A stretch of DNA of 64,000 bases. Origin: Amycolatopsis coloradensis (GTDB taxonomy: Bacteria; Actinomycetota; Actinomycetes; Mycobacteriales; Pseudonocardiaceae). How positions within the stretch are numbered: position 1 is the first letter of the stretch; each line of letters opens with the position of its first letter. A program made the position numbers and the translations under genes. Where the stretch lies: assembly GCF_037997115.1 (NCBI RefSeq), contig NZ_CP150484.1:6083547-6147546 (forward strand), in the 5' to 3' direction. Below are positions 16,273-25,476 of the stretch, piece after piece. Below the pieces are notes generated by a model, which saw nothing but the letters and a program-made list of their open reading frames with translations, was not told where the DNA came from and ran no database searches.

Positions 16273-18714
16273 ATGAAACTCCTTCAGCTGTCCGAGATCG
16301 ATGCTTCGATGATCGATTTGGTGGGTGGGAAGGCCGCCGGGCTCGGTCAGATGATCAAGGCGGGCGAGCGTGTGCCGGATGGTTTCTGCTTGACCGTCGA
16401 GGCCTATACATCGAGAGACCTCCCGGAGAAGGAGTTGCTCGACGCCTACGAGCGGCTCGGCGGCGGCCGGGTCGCGGTGCGTTCCAGCGCCACCGCCGAG
16501 GACTTGCCGGACGCCAGCTTCGCCGGTCAGCAGGACACCTTCCTCGATGTCGACGGGGCCGCCGCGCTCGTCGACGCCGTTCGCAAGTGCTGGGACTCCC
16601 TGCATTCGGATCGGGCGGTGGTTTATCGGGCCACCGTCGGTATCGACGACGCCGCGATGGCGGTGGTGATCCAGCGGATGATCGACCCGACCGCGGCCGG
16701 CGTTCTGTTCACCGCCAATCCGATCACCGGTTGCCGCACCGAGATGATCGTCGACGCCGCCCCCGGGCTGGGGACAGCGATCGTCGACGGCACCGTCGTT
16801 CCCGATCACTACGTCTTCGACCACCGTGCGCGGGCCATGCCGCACCAGGCCGAGGGATGCCTCGATACGCGACAGCTGGAACAGCTCCGGGACGCCGGTC
16901 TGCGCCTGCAACGGCATTTCGGTTCGCCGCAGGACATCGAATGGGCGATCGATTCCGGCGGCGTGCTGTGGCTGTTGCAGTCCCGGCCGATCACCACCCT
17001 GTTCCCGCTGCCGCCGGACACCGGCGAGGCCCGGCTGTACCTCGAGTTCGGCCACATCCAGGGAATGCTCCGCCCGTGCACGCCCATGGGGATCTCCTTG
17101 CTCAAGACCGGATCGGCGATGTGGTTCCAAGCGAACGGCGTCCGAGGCGGTCCACGAGACCCGCTGCCCCGGCTGGTGCCGATCGGCGGGCGTCTCTACT
17201 TCGACCTGACCGACTTCGTCCGCAGCAAGGCCATGCGCAAGCGGCTACCGACGTCCCTGCAGGTATACGGACCGCGAGTGCAGGGCGCCGTCGAGCGCAT
17301 CATGACCGATCCCCGGTTCGCCCCGCGGCGAGGCTTTCCGCTCCGGACGGGCAACATACTCAGAGCCACGGCGAAAGTGCTGCCGAACGTGGTCTCGGGA
17401 TTCGTGTCGAGCCTGGCGCGCCCGGACGCGGCGCGTGCCCGCGCTTACCGGGCGGCGGAGGAGATCCGGCGCCTGACCGTCCCGCCTCCGGGCTCGGCGA
17501 CCACGGCGGAGCGGCTGAGATGGGTCATCGAGGACTCGCATCGAGCGATCATGAGCCACGGCATGCTGGGGCTCACTGGGCCGTTGATGGCCGGGATCGT
17601 CCTCGGGGTAGCGCCCTCCGGTCTGCTCAAGGGAATCGCCACGGACGAGGAACTGGACATCGTCCTGGGCGGAATGCCCCACAACGTGACCACCGAGATG
17701 GATCTGGCCCTCTGGGAGCTCGCGGTGAACGCGCGAGAGCACCGCGAGGTATTCCTCTCCACCCCACCCGGCGAACTGGCCGCGGCGTACCGCGCCGGGA
17801 GACTTCCCGACATCGGAATGGCCGGATTCCTGGACAAGTACGGCATGCGCGCCGCGGCCGAGATCGACGTCGGCATGCCCCGCTGGGACGAGGACCCGGC
17901 GCCACTGTTCGCTACGATCGCCAACTACCTCCGCGTCGACGACCCCGAGCAGGCCCCCGACCGGCGATTCCAGAGAGCCGCGGAGAAGGCCGAGGCGATG
18001 ATCGAGACGCTGTCCCGCCGGGCGCGGCGACTGCGTCCGGTCCGCGGCCGGGTCGCGACTTTCCTCATGCGCCGTTCGCGCAAGCTCACCGGCCTGCGGG
18101 AGATCGGGAAATTCGCGTGGCTGCCCGCGATTCAAGCGGCTCGCCGGCAACTTCTCGTCGTCGGTGACGACCTGGTGTCGCGTGGCCTGCTGGAACGCGG
18201 CGACGACATCATGTTCCTGACTCTCGACGAAGCACGCGCGGCCGTTGACGAGGCGACCGACCACCGTCCCCTGATAGCGGCGCGCCGTGCGGACCATCGG
18301 CGAGAGTTACGACGGCACACCGTCCCCGGCGCCTTGCTCTCCGACGGGACCGACGTGGAAGCACTTGCCCCACCCAGGTCCGCCGAAGACGGCGTACTGG
18401 TCGGGATGGCCGGCGCGGCGGGCCAGGCGACCGGAAGGGCGCGCGTGATCCGCGATCCAGTCGGCGCGTACATCGAGCCGGGCGAGATCCTCGTGGCGCC
18501 GACCACCGATCCCGGGTGGACCCCGCTGTTCCTGACGACGGCAGGCCTGGTCACCGAGACCGGCTCGCCGGTCGCGCACGGCCCCACGGTCGCCCGGGAA
18601 TACGGCATCCCGGCCGTCATCTGCGTCCGCGACGCCACCCGCGAGATCACCACTGGCCGGCTGATCGCCATCGACGGAACCGCGGGCACGGTACGGATGG
18701 TCGACGACGACTGA
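16273..18714 (+). CDS. PEP-synthase/rifampin-phosphotransferase-like enzyme
   Basis: The 813-residue protein has three parts. The N-terminal ATP-binding PPDK domain (about 1-320) carries LVGGKAAGLGQM, AVRSSATAEDLPDASFAGQ and ending DIEWAIDSGGVLWLLQSRP. A long middle region (about 320-680) follows. The C-terminal swivelling His domain contains ETGSPVAHGPTVAREYGIPA, with candidate phospho-His 769 and the upstream DPGWTPL. This is the architecture of phosphoenolpyruvate synthases and of rifamycin phosphotransferases, which move the ATP beta-phosphate through the His to the acceptor. The middle region lacks a recognisable PEP/pyruvate TIM barrel, so I favour the antibiotic-phosphotransferase side of the family. 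The acceptor is unknown. AGGAGA lies seven bases before the ATG. Confidence 0.85.
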   Translation: MKLLQLSEIDASMIDLVGGKAAGLGQMIKAGERVPDGFCLTVEAYTSRDLPEKELLDAYERLGGGRVAVRSSATAEDLPDASFAGQQDTFLDVDGAAALVDAVRKCWDSLHSDRAVVYRATVGIDDAAMAVVIQRMIDPTAAGVLFTANPITGCRTEMIVDAAPGLGTAIVDGTVVPDHYVFDHRARAMPHQAEGCLDTRQLEQLRDAGLRLQRHFGSPQDIEWAIDSGGVLWLLQSRPITTLFPLPPDTGEARLYLEFGHIQGMLRPCTPMGISLLKTGSAMWFQANGVRGGPRDPLPRLVPIGGRLYFDLTDFVRSKAMRKRLPTSLQVYGPRVQGAVERIMTDPRFAPRRGFPLRTGNILRATAKVLPNVVSGFVSSLARPDAARARAYRAAEEIRRLTVPPPGSATTAERLRWVIEDSHRAIMSHGMLGLTGPLMAGIVLGVAPSGLLKGIATDEELDIVLGGMPHNVTTEMDLALWELAVNAREHREVFLSTPPGELAAAYRAGRLPDIGMAGFLDKYGMRAAAEIDVGMPRWDEDPAPLFATIANYLRVDDPEQAPDRRFQRAAEKAEAMIETLSRRARRLRPVRGRVATFLMRRSRKLTGLREIGKFAWLPAIQAARRQLLVVGDDLVSRGLLERGDDIMFLTLDEARAAVDEATDHRPLIAARRADHRRELRRHTVPGALLSDGTDVEALAPPRSAEDGVLVGMAGAAGQATGRARVIRDPVGAYIEPGEILVAPTTDPGWTPLFLTTAGLVTETGSPVAHGPTVAREYGIPAVICVRDATREITTGRLIAIDGTAGTVRMVDDD

Positions 18715-18720
18715 CACCCA

Positions 18721-19206
18721 TCACGCGGCCGACTGCTCCTCGGCCCGTTCCCAGAGCCAGCCGAACCGGTCGATCCGCCACAGCTGGGCCATCACGACCA
18801 CCGTCGCGCCGAACAGGGTCGGCCAGAACTCGAGCGCGATCAGGCCCCAGGTGACGAGGCCGAAACCGGCGAGACCGAGTACGACCAGGACACGCAGCAC
18901 CGCGCGGTGGTCCGGCGGGACCGACGATTTGTCGTGCGCCCAGACACGTTCGCCGTAGATGCCGCGTGCGGCCCAGCTGCGTGGTTCGACCGGCGGGAAA
19001 GCCGAGGGATTGAGGAACAGCCACACCACGACCGCCGCGATCGGCGCGAGGCACCACCAGCCGATCCAGGCCCGGCTCCAGATCGCGAGCAGCATCAACG
19101 GGATCGCGGCGAAGCGGGTCCACACGCTCCAGGGATTCGCGTGGCGGCGCCAGGCTTCGTCGTCCATCCGGAAGGTCTTCGTCACCGCGTTGGTGAGCTC
19201 CATCAT
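18721..19206 (-). CDS. Membrane protein, DUF6653-like
   Basis: This 161-residue protein begins with an amphipathic stretch (MDDEAWRRHANPWSVWTRF) followed by two hydrophobic helices, a charged loop with WAARGIYGERVWAHDK, and two more helices. The N-terminal motif and length match small actinobacterial proteins labelled DUF6653, whose function is not known. It starts 10 bp after the glycosyltransferase stop, on the same strand, so it is probably the third gene of the TetR-glycosyltransferase operon. Confidence 0.7.
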   Translation of the reverse strand: MMELTNAVTKTFRMDDEAWRRHANPWSVWTRFAAIPLMLLAIWSRAWIGWWCLAPIAAVVVWLFLNPSAFPPVEPRSWAARGIYGERVWAHDKSSVPPDHRAVLRVLVVLGLAGFGLVTWGLIALEFWPTLFGATVVVMAQLWRIDRFGWLWERAEEQSAA

Positions 19207-19216
19207 GATCTCCTTA

Positions 19217-20485
19217 TCAGGTCAGCTTTTCGAGCAGGGCGACCGCTGCGGCCACGCCGTTCTCCGCGCGGATTTCCCGGCCGAGCCGTTCGGCCCGTTC
19301 GCGCATCCCGACGTCATCAGTGGCTTGCCGCAGCGCCGCGGTGAGCCGATCGACCGTGAGGTGCTGCTGGCGTATCGGCGGCGGCGCGACGCCGACGGCG
19401 TGCATGCGGTTCGCCCAGTACGGCTGGTCGGCGACGAACGGGCACACCACTTGCGGCTTGCCCGCGGCCAGCGCGGCACCGGTCGTACCGCCGCCCCCGT
19501 GGTGCACGACCGCGCTCGTCCGCGGGAACAGCCAGTCGTGCGGCGCGTGGTCGAGCACGAACAGATCGCCGGTTCCGGCGTCCGCGGCGATGCCGCCCCA
19601 GCCGGTGGCGAGCACCGCACGCACCCCGGCCCGGCGGACCGCTTCCTCGACCACCGCACGGGTGCGGCGTGAATCCCTGCCCGCCATGCTGCCGAATCCG
19701 ATGTAGACCGGAGCCGGGCCGGCGTCGAGAAAGTCCCGCAACGCCGCAGGCGGTTCCCATCCCGCCGCCGCAGGGAGATACCAGAAACCGGTGGTGTGCA
19801 CCGAATCCGGCCAATCCGAAGCCGTGAGGGTGACCTGGCGGCTGAACGCCTGCAGGACCAGCCGGTCGCGGCCCTCCGCGTCGTGCAGGATGTCGTGGCT
19901 CCCCCGGCGGCGCGGCAGCCCGAGTTCGGTCGTGCGCCAGGTGGAGGTGATCCCGGTGAAAGCGCGCAAGATCGCGGCCACCGCGAGATACGTGGCGCGG
20001 TTCACCACCTTCGGCAGACGGGGCAAGGGAATCATCGGGCACGGGAACTCGCCCGTGGGGATCCAGCCGGGCTGCAACGCGACGACCACCGCGGGCACGC
20101 CGAGCATCTCTGCCGCGTGGTGGGCGGGCACCCCGGTCGTGTGCACGACGACATCCGTGCGAGAGGTCTTCGCGGCCACACCGACGTGGTGCAGGACCTC
20201 GGCCATCATCGGTTTGACCCGCTGGGCCGTCCGCAGGGCGGTGATCTTGCCCCGGATGCCCCGGTACCCGCCCTCGATGGCCTCCTTCACCACCGGGTCG
20301 TCCATCAGCCGGTTCGCTCCCTCCCCGAGCGGGGCGAACTCGATGTCGTACTCCCCCGCGGCATCGGCGAACGAGTCCGGCGCGGCCAGCACCGCCTCAT
20401 GCCCGCGATCGCGCAGGGCGACCGCGAGAGCCAGCATCGGCTGCACGTCACCGCGGGTTCCGTGGGTGGCCAGCAGCACCCTCAC
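19217..20485 (-). CDS. GT1-family glycosyltransferase (MGT/erythromycin-type)
   Basis: The 422-residue protein begins with RVLLATHGTRGDVQPMLALA, as in GT-B natural-product glycosyltransferases. The C-terminal nucleotide-sugar site reads HHGGGGTTGAALAAGKP followed by FVADQPYWANRM. Such enzymes transfer a sugar from UDP or dTDP to an aglycone such as a macrolide, polyketide or sterol. The GTG start overlaps the TetR stop (GTGA), so the two are one unit. This arrangement is typical of self-protection or detoxification by glycosylation of a compound sensed by the regulator. The acceptor cannot be told from sequence. Confidence 0.92.
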   Translation of the reverse strand: MRVLLATHGTRGDVQPMLALAVALRDRGHEAVLAAPDSFADAAGEYDIEFAPLGEGANRLMDDPVVKEAIEGGYRGIRGKITALRTAQRVKPMMAEVLHHVGVAAKTSRTDVVVHTTGVPAHHAAEMLGVPAVVVALQPGWIPTGEFPCPMIPLPRLPKVVNRATYLAVAAILRAFTGITSTWRTTELGLPRRRGSHDILHDAEGRDRLVLQAFSRQVTLTASDWPDSVHTTGFWYLPAAAGWEPPAALRDFLDAGPAPVYIGFGSMAGRDSRRTRAVVEEAVRRAGVRAVLATGWGGIAADAGTGDLFVLDHAPHDWLFPRTSAVVHHGGGGTTGAALAAGKPQVVCPFVADQPYWANRMHAVGVAPPPIRQQHLTVDRLTAALRQATDDVGMRERAERLGREIRAENGVAAAVALLEKLT

Positions 20486-21093
20486 TTCGACCGCTTCTGG
20501 TCGTTGATGGTGGTGTATACGGTCAGCCAGCGGTCATCGGTGAACAGACCGTTGGTCAGGATCTCCAGCCCCGCCCGGGCACCCCGGACCGCGGTCGCGG
20601 TCTCCGCCGCGTCCCCGCCGAGCAATCGCCCGACGTGGTCACCGAGCACGAGCGGTGCCAGCAGCCAGGACACATAGACGACCACGCGCGCACGCGAGTC
20701 GTCCGACGGGTGCACCCAGCCCTCCCGCTCGCCGTCGGCGAGCCACGCTTCGGTGCGGTCCACGATCTCGGTGAACAACGCCGACGCCCCGCTCGATCCG
20801 TCCAGGAACGCCCGGGCCAGATAGCGCCGCACCGGCGTGGCCGCCTGCAGCACCTCCGCCAGCGCATCATCGCCGGCCTCGCCTCCGCCCCGGATCGAGT
20901 CGAGCACATGCTCGTCACAGGCCTGCCGCAGCCCGTCCTTCGAACCGAAGTGGTGCAGCACCAAGCCCGGCGACACCCCGGCATCGGACGCGACCGCACG
21001 CACCGAGGTCCCGGCGATGCCGTCGGCGCCGAACCTGGCCAGCGCCGCATCGCGGATACGGGCCCGGGCCGTCAGATCAGAGATTGAACTCAT
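20482..21093 (-). CDS. TetR-family repressor
   Basis: From ATG 21093 the protein has 203 residues. The N-terminal helix-turn-helix contains ARIRDAALARFGADGIAGTSVRAVASDAGVS (given here as the region of residues 10-40) and HHFGSKDGLRQAC. The C-terminal ligand domain is of the AcrR type. No Shine-Dalgarno precedes the ATG, and the ATG itself lies inside one of two palindromes, so the transcript may be leaderless and self-repressed. A GTG at 21111 is an alternative start that would also fall in the palindromes. It heads the operon with the glycosyltransferase. Confidence 0.9.
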   Translation of the reverse strand: MSSISDLTARARIRDAALARFGADGIAGTSVRAVASDAGVSPGLVLHHFGSKDGLRQACDEHVLDSIRGGGEAGDDALAEVLQAATPVRRYLARAFLDGSSGASALFTEIVDRTEAWLADGEREGWVHPSDDSRARVVVYVSWLLAPLVLGDHVGRLLGGDAAETATAVRGARAGLEILTNGLFTDDRWLTVYTTINDQKRSK

Positions 21094-21118
21094 GTTCAGA
21101 GTATTGAACACTTGTTCA
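21085..21118. promoter_or_regulatory. Tandem palindromic operator of the TetR gene
   Basis: Two 14-bp palindromes with the same half-site lie six bases apart: TGAACTCATGTTCA at 21085-21098 and TGAACACTTGTTCA at 21105-21118. Both have the arms TGAAC and GTTCA. The first covers the start codon of the TetR gene. Paired palindromes over the start of a tetR gene are standard autorepression sites. Confidence 0.8.
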
Positions 21119-21157
21119 GTCCCGTCAAGTGGCGAGAGTGTTCGCGTTCTGTCTGGA

Positions 21158-23194
21158 TCACCCGCCGGCCGGCGGTTCCTCCGCGTGGTCGTCCGTCCAG
21201 CCGAGCGCGGCGGTGATGGCCTTCTCGGCGATGGCCGACATGGTCGACATGTAGGTGCCGCTGACGTGGTTGTCGTCGAGGTAGACGAGCACGTTGCCGA
21301 TCACCGGCGGGCAGACCTCGGCCGTGCAGAAGTAGTCGCTGAAGTCGACGAACCGCACGTTCGGCGGGAGATCCGGAAGTGTTTCGTACGGCGGCTGGGC
21401 AGCGTAGAGCTCTGACCGTGGAGTCGCGCATTCAGGCGCCGTGACACCGCGGGCTTCGACACACGCTGACGGCGACTGGCCGAAGCGCGGGTTGTCCCGC
21501 ACCGCGAGCACCGGGATGCCCGCGTCGTCCACCTTGCGCCACTGCGCGACGTAGCCGGACGGCACTCGTTCCTCGACGCCGGGTTTCACGTCCCTGGTGC
21601 CGATCGTCATCACCGCGTCGGGGCGGGTGGTGACGATCTCGTCCACCACGGCGGCGTTCCAGTCGATGCAGGACTGGTCCCCCGGCACGGTGTCGGAGTC
21701 GGTGGAGAACGGGCAGCCGCCGCGGAGGATCGACGTGACCTCCCAGTTCTTCTTTTCGGCGACCGGGAGCAGAGCGCCGAGAAGTTGGCCGGCGTGGGAG
21801 TCGCCGGTGACCACGATCCGCCGCGCTGGGTGCGCTGTCGTCTCGGAGGTACAGATCTCGAGCCCCGAATCGCGAGGGGACGGGGCGCACCGTGCCGGGT
21901 CGATCCCGGCCCAGTCTTCGGACACGGCGACGAAGGAAGGGACCGGCTGTACGTCGGTGGCTCCCCAGTAGCTGAAACCTGTTGAGTGCGCGAGGGCGCC
22001 GGGGTGGTTGGGGTCGTTGACCGCGATCGCGTAGTTCTCCGCCTGCCGCACACTGGTCCACTGCCAGGCACCCGAGGCCGCCAGCACCACGGCCATCGCG
22101 AGGACGCCGAATCGGTAAGCGCCCCAACGGTTCACGGTCCCGATCGCGGACACGCGGACCGGTTTTGCGACCAGGTGATGGGTGAGCACGGCGAGCACGA
22201 ACGACAGCGCGATGATCACCGCGCCGCCACGGAGGCCGACCTCTTCCCGATCGCGGGAAACGAGGTAGAACACCAGGACCGGCCAATGCCAGAGGTAGAG
22301 CGCGTAACTCAGGTCGCCCAGATACGTCAACGGACGGCTGGACAGGAAACGATCCGCGCCGCCGGCGAACGCGGTGTCCCCCGCGAGGATCACCAGCGCG
22401 GCCGAAAGAGTCGGCCAGAGCGCGAGATAGCCCGGGAAGACCGTGCCGACCTGGAGCACCAGTCCGCAGGAAACGAGCCCGGCGACCCCGGCCCAGCCGA
22501 ACACGACACGCGCCTGCTGGGGCACCTGGATCCGGTCGATGAGCAAGGCGAGCAGGCCACCGAGTGCGAATTCCCAGACCCGCGTCAGCGAATCGAAGTA
22601 CGCCAGCGGCTGATCGACCGCGGTCAGCCACACCGAATACGCCAGCGAAGCCGCGAACACCGTGCCGAGTACGCCGAGGAGCATCGGCCGGACGTCGTGG
22701 CGTGTTCGCCGGGCGACCAGCAGCACCAGGCCGACCAGCAACGGCCAGACCACGTAGAACTGCCCCTGGATCGACAACGACCAGAAATGCTGGACGACAC
22801 TGGCCGAGTCGTGCTGCGCGAAGTAGTCGGCAGAATCCGCCGCCAGCCGCCAGTTCTCGACGTAGAGGGCGGAGGCGACGACCTCCTTGATCGTCTGGAA
22901 CCAGCGATTCTGCGGCAACAGCACCGTGCTCACCGCGACGACCAGCAGCAGCACGGTGAGCGCGGCCGGGAACAACCGCTTGATCATCCGGCCCCACATC
23001 GGCCGGTACTCGATCCTCCCGCGCACCGCCGCCCGGTGGAGCTGGCCGGTGACGAGGAAGCCGGAGATCAGGAAGAACGCGTCGACGCCGCCGGAGATCC
23101 GGCCGAGCCACACGTGATAGACGACCACCAGAACGCACGCGAGTGCCCGCAGCCCCTGAATTTCCGGGCGGAACCGCCGCTCCGTCTCCCGCAC
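21158..23194 (-). CDS. OafA-type membrane acyltransferase with SGNH domain
   Basis: The 678-residue protein has an acyltransferase-3 domain of about ten helices (residues 1-390) with the family motif RPEIQGLRALACVLVVVYHV and the catalytic His in it. An extracytoplasmic SGNH hydrolase-like domain (about 430-678) carries VVTGDSHAGQLLG with the nucleophile Ser and the closing DDNHVSGTY with Asp and His. These enzymes O-acetylate cell-surface glycans or secreted glycosylated compounds. The stop lies 40 bp from the TetR gene. It may modify the same compound that the neighbouring glycosyltransferase acts on, but no direct link is visible. Confidence 0.9.
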   Translation of the reverse strand: MRETERRFRPEIQGLRALACVLVVVYHVWLGRISGGVDAFFLISGFLVTGQLHRAAVRGRIEYRPMWGRMIKRLFPAALTVLLLVVAVSTVLLPQNRWFQTIKEVVASALYVENWRLAADSADYFAQHDSASVVQHFWSLSIQGQFYVVWPLLVGLVLLVARRTRHDVRPMLLGVLGTVFAASLAYSVWLTAVDQPLAYFDSLTRVWEFALGGLLALLIDRIQVPQQARVVFGWAGVAGLVSCGLVLQVGTVFPGYLALWPTLSAALVILAGDTAFAGGADRFLSSRPLTYLGDLSYALYLWHWPVLVFYLVSRDREEVGLRGGAVIIALSFVLAVLTHHLVAKPVRVSAIGTVNRWGAYRFGVLAMAVVLAASGAWQWTSVRQAENYAIAVNDPNHPGALAHSTGFSYWGATDVQPVPSFVAVSEDWAGIDPARCAPSPRDSGLEICTSETTAHPARRIVVTGDSHAGQLLGALLPVAEKKNWEVTSILRGGCPFSTDSDTVPGDQSCIDWNAAVVDEIVTTRPDAVMTIGTRDVKPGVEERVPSGYVAQWRKVDDAGIPVLAVRDNPRFGQSPSACVEARGVTAPECATPRSELYAAQPPYETLPDLPPNVRFVDFSDYFCTAEVCPPVIGNVLVYLDDNHVSGTYMSTMSAIAEKAITAALGWTDDHAEEPPAGG

Positions 23195-23319
23195 ACAACC
23201 ACCACCAAGATCACGGTCGCCGACAGGCGAGGACCCTACGGCAGGAAGCTGTGAGCGAGCCTAGATTCCGGACGTCCCGCTACCTGCCACCACCCCGAGA
23301 CGTCAGGCACGGAGTGGGA

Positions 23320-23766
23320 TCAGTGGGGCGCGAGCACCAGTTCGAGCAGCCGGGACGCGGTGATCACGCCGATCATCGTGCCGTTACGCAAGACTGCGGT
23401 CAGCGGGCAGCGCAGCCGGGCCATCATCGCGGCGACTTCCACGATGTTGTCGTCATGTTCGACAACAGCCAGATCAGAAGGCCGAGCGGAAAGGACTTCG
23501 CGGACAGTCTTTCCGCCCAGTTTGTCCGCGGCCCGGTCGGCCATCGATTCCGAGAGCACCGCGGCCAGCGTGGGTGCCTCCTGAACATAGGCGGGCACCA
23601 GGAATTTCACCACGTCCGAGGCGGGCAAGACCGTGTAGGGCCGTCCGTCGGCCGTGGCGACGACGAGCCCGGGTAGCCGGTTCTCGGCGAGAAGCCGAGC
23701 CGCCTGCAGCGCGAGCGAATCGAGAAGCACTACCGGGAACTTCTCGGCCATGACGGCGGCGTGCAT
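23320..23766 (-). CDS. CBS-domain protein, paralogue 1
   Basis: From ATG 23766 the protein has 148 residues with two CBS motifs, in FPVVLLDSLALQAARLLAEN and in VVEHDDNIVEVAAMMARLRC. Its closest relative visible here is the other CBS protein at 25965-26411, also 148 residues, and that alignment sets the start. No ribosome site is present; TACTCT lies six bases before the ATG, so a leaderless mRNA is likely. CBS pairs bind adenosine nucleotides and often regulate transporters. It sits head-to-head with the SulP operon, and 213 bp separate the two start codons. Earlier in-frame ATGs at 23793 and 23802 are possible. Confidence 0.85.
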   Translation of the reverse strand: MHAAVMAEKFPVVLLDSLALQAARLLAENRLPGLVVATADGRPYTVLPASDVVKFLVPAYVQEAPTLAAVLSESMADRAADKLGGKTVREVLSARPSDLAVVEHDDNIVEVAAMMARLRCPLTAVLRNGTMIGVITASRLLELVLAPH

Positions 23767-23890
23767 ATCCGCAGAGTACGGCAAATCGGTCATTTCAACC
23801 ATGACATGAGCGGCCGGGCATCCGTTAGGCCGTCGGCGTGACGATCTCGACCACAAGTCTCCTTTACTGGACCTTTACACTCTTTTGGGG

Positions 23891-23948
23891 CATCTTTACG
23901 CCCAGGAGTGCCGGGAAGTCTGGTCGGCGGCTTGGCCCACCGAGGGCC
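23891..23948 (+). promoter_or_regulatory. Leader motif copy 2, upstream of the SulP gene
   Basis: CATCTTTACGCCCAGGAGTG leads into the core GCCGGGAAGTCTGGTCGGC (ending at 23928). It is followed by a short hairpin with arms GGCCC (934-938 of the 23-kb block) and GGGCC (944-948) and loop ACCGA. The SulP ATG is at 23980. The core is identical to copies 1 and 3, whereas the hairpin stem differs in sequence but not in place. Confidence 0.65.
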
Positions 23949-23979
23949 GGGTTAGACGCATGCCGACGAGCGGGGACCG

Positions 23980-25476
23980 ATGCTCCAGCGTTTCGCCAGA
24001 GAACTTCTTGCCGGACTGACTGTGGCCATCGTGGCGCTGCCACTGGCGATCGCCTTCGGCATCACCGCGACCGGCACGTCCGAGGGCGCGCTCGTCGGCC
24101 TGTACGGAGCGATCTTCGCCGGGTTCTTCGCCGCGGTCTTCGGAGGAACACCCGCGCAGGTGACCGGTCCGACCGGCCCGATCACCGTGGTCGCCACCGG
24201 TGTCATCGCTGCGCACGGACTTGAAGGCGCGTTCCTCGCGTTCATCATGGCGGGCGCGCTTCAGATCCTGTTCGGCGCGTGCCGCCTCGGATCACTCATC
24301 CGCTACATCCCGCACCCTGTGGTGTCGGGATTCATGGGCGGGATCGCGCTGATCATCATCCTGGGCGAGCTCGACCAGGTGCAGAAGAGCTTTTTGGTGG
24401 TGGCGGCCACGATCGTGCTGATGCTCGTATCGGCGCGAGTGGTCAAGTCAATCCCGGCGAGCCTGATCGCGCTCGTGATCATCACCGGCATTTTGTCGTT
24501 CGCGGAACCCGTCCTGCAGAACCTTCGGATCGGGCCGGTTTCCCTCAACGGCACGGTCGACTACATCGGCCAGATCCCCGAATCGATTCCCTCCATCACC
24601 TTCCCGGAGTTCAGCGGTTCGCTGATCCTCACCCTCGTGCTGCCCGCCTTGAGCATCGCGCTGCTCGGCTCGATCGACTCGCTGCTGACCTCGGTCGTGA
24701 TGGACAACATCACGGGTCGTCGGCACCGCAGCAATCGTGAACTGGTCGGCCAGGGGCTCGGCAACATGGCCAGCGGGCTGTTCGGCGGATTGGCCAGCGC
24801 GGGGGCGACCGTCAGGTCCGTGGTCAACGTCCGAAGCGGGGGTAAAACCGCGCTGTCGGCCGCGACCCATAGCGTTATCCTGCTGGCGCTGGTGGCCGGT
24901 CTCGGCGCGGTCGTGCAGTACATCCCGCTCGCCGTGCTGTCGGGGATCTTGATCCTGACCGCGATCGGCATGTTCGACTGGGAAAGCCTCCGCAAGACCC
25001 ATGTCGCACCCCGGGGCGACGTCGTCGTGATGTTCGCGACGATGATCATCACCGTTCTCGTCGATCTGACCGTGGCGGTCGCGGTCGGCGTGGCTGTCGC
25101 GCTCGTCGTGCACCTCGTGCAATCGCGCCGAAGCAGGGCGTCGGTCGTCTACGACGAGACCGGCACCTACCACATCGAGGGACCGCTGTCGTTCCTCTCC
25201 ATCGACCGCGTCTTGACCAGACTGCGCGACGACGAGCCGAAACTGTCGCTCAGCCTGCAGAAGGTGAGCTACATGGACATGTCTGGCGCCAAGGGACTGC
25301 TGACCTTCATCGACCACTCCCACAGATCCGACGTGGAACTCGACTTCAGGGACCTGCCGCCACACGTCGAGCACAAACTGACCGCACTCGCGAACGACGA
25401 ACAACGCGACAAACTCACCACCGTCATCAGGAACGCGCCCAGTGCCGCGAACCGGCCGAACGATGGGAAGTCATGA
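23980..25476 (+). CDS. SulP-family anion (probable bicarbonate) transporter
   Basis: The 498-residue protein has the SulP membrane core with VTGPTGPITVVATGVIA-type helix-3 motif, PHPVVSGFMGGIALII and SIDSLLTSVVMD, and a C-terminal STAS domain at about residues 400-480 (SYMDMSGAKGLL). SulP proteins carry sulfate, bicarbonate or dicarboxylates with Na+ or H+. The stop overlaps the ATG of a beta-carbonic anhydrase gene (ATGA), which argues for bicarbonate as in BicA-type systems. The leader carries the conserved GCCGGGAAG motif. Regulation by the flanking CBS proteins is plausible but unproved. Confidence 0.93.
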   Translation: MLQRFARELLAGLTVAIVALPLAIAFGITATGTSEGALVGLYGAIFAGFFAAVFGGTPAQVTGPTGPITVVATGVIAAHGLEGAFLAFIMAGALQILFGACRLGSLIRYIPHPVVSGFMGGIALIIILGELDQVQKSFLVVAATIVLMLVSARVVKSIPASLIALVIITGILSFAEPVLQNLRIGPVSLNGTVDYIGQIPESIPSITFPEFSGSLILTLVLPALSIALLGSIDSLLTSVVMDNITGRRHRSNRELVGQGLGNMASGLFGGLASAGATVRSVVNVRSGGKTALSAATHSVILLALVAGLGAVVQYIPLAVLSGILILTAIGMFDWESLRKTHVAPRGDVVVMFATMIITVLVDLTVAVAVGVAVALVVHLVQSRRSRASVVYDETGTYHIEGPLSFLSIDRVLTRLRDDEPKLSLSLQKVSYMDMSGAKGLLTFIDHSHRSDVELDFRDLPPHVEHKLTALANDEQRDKLTTVIRNAPSAANRPNDGKS

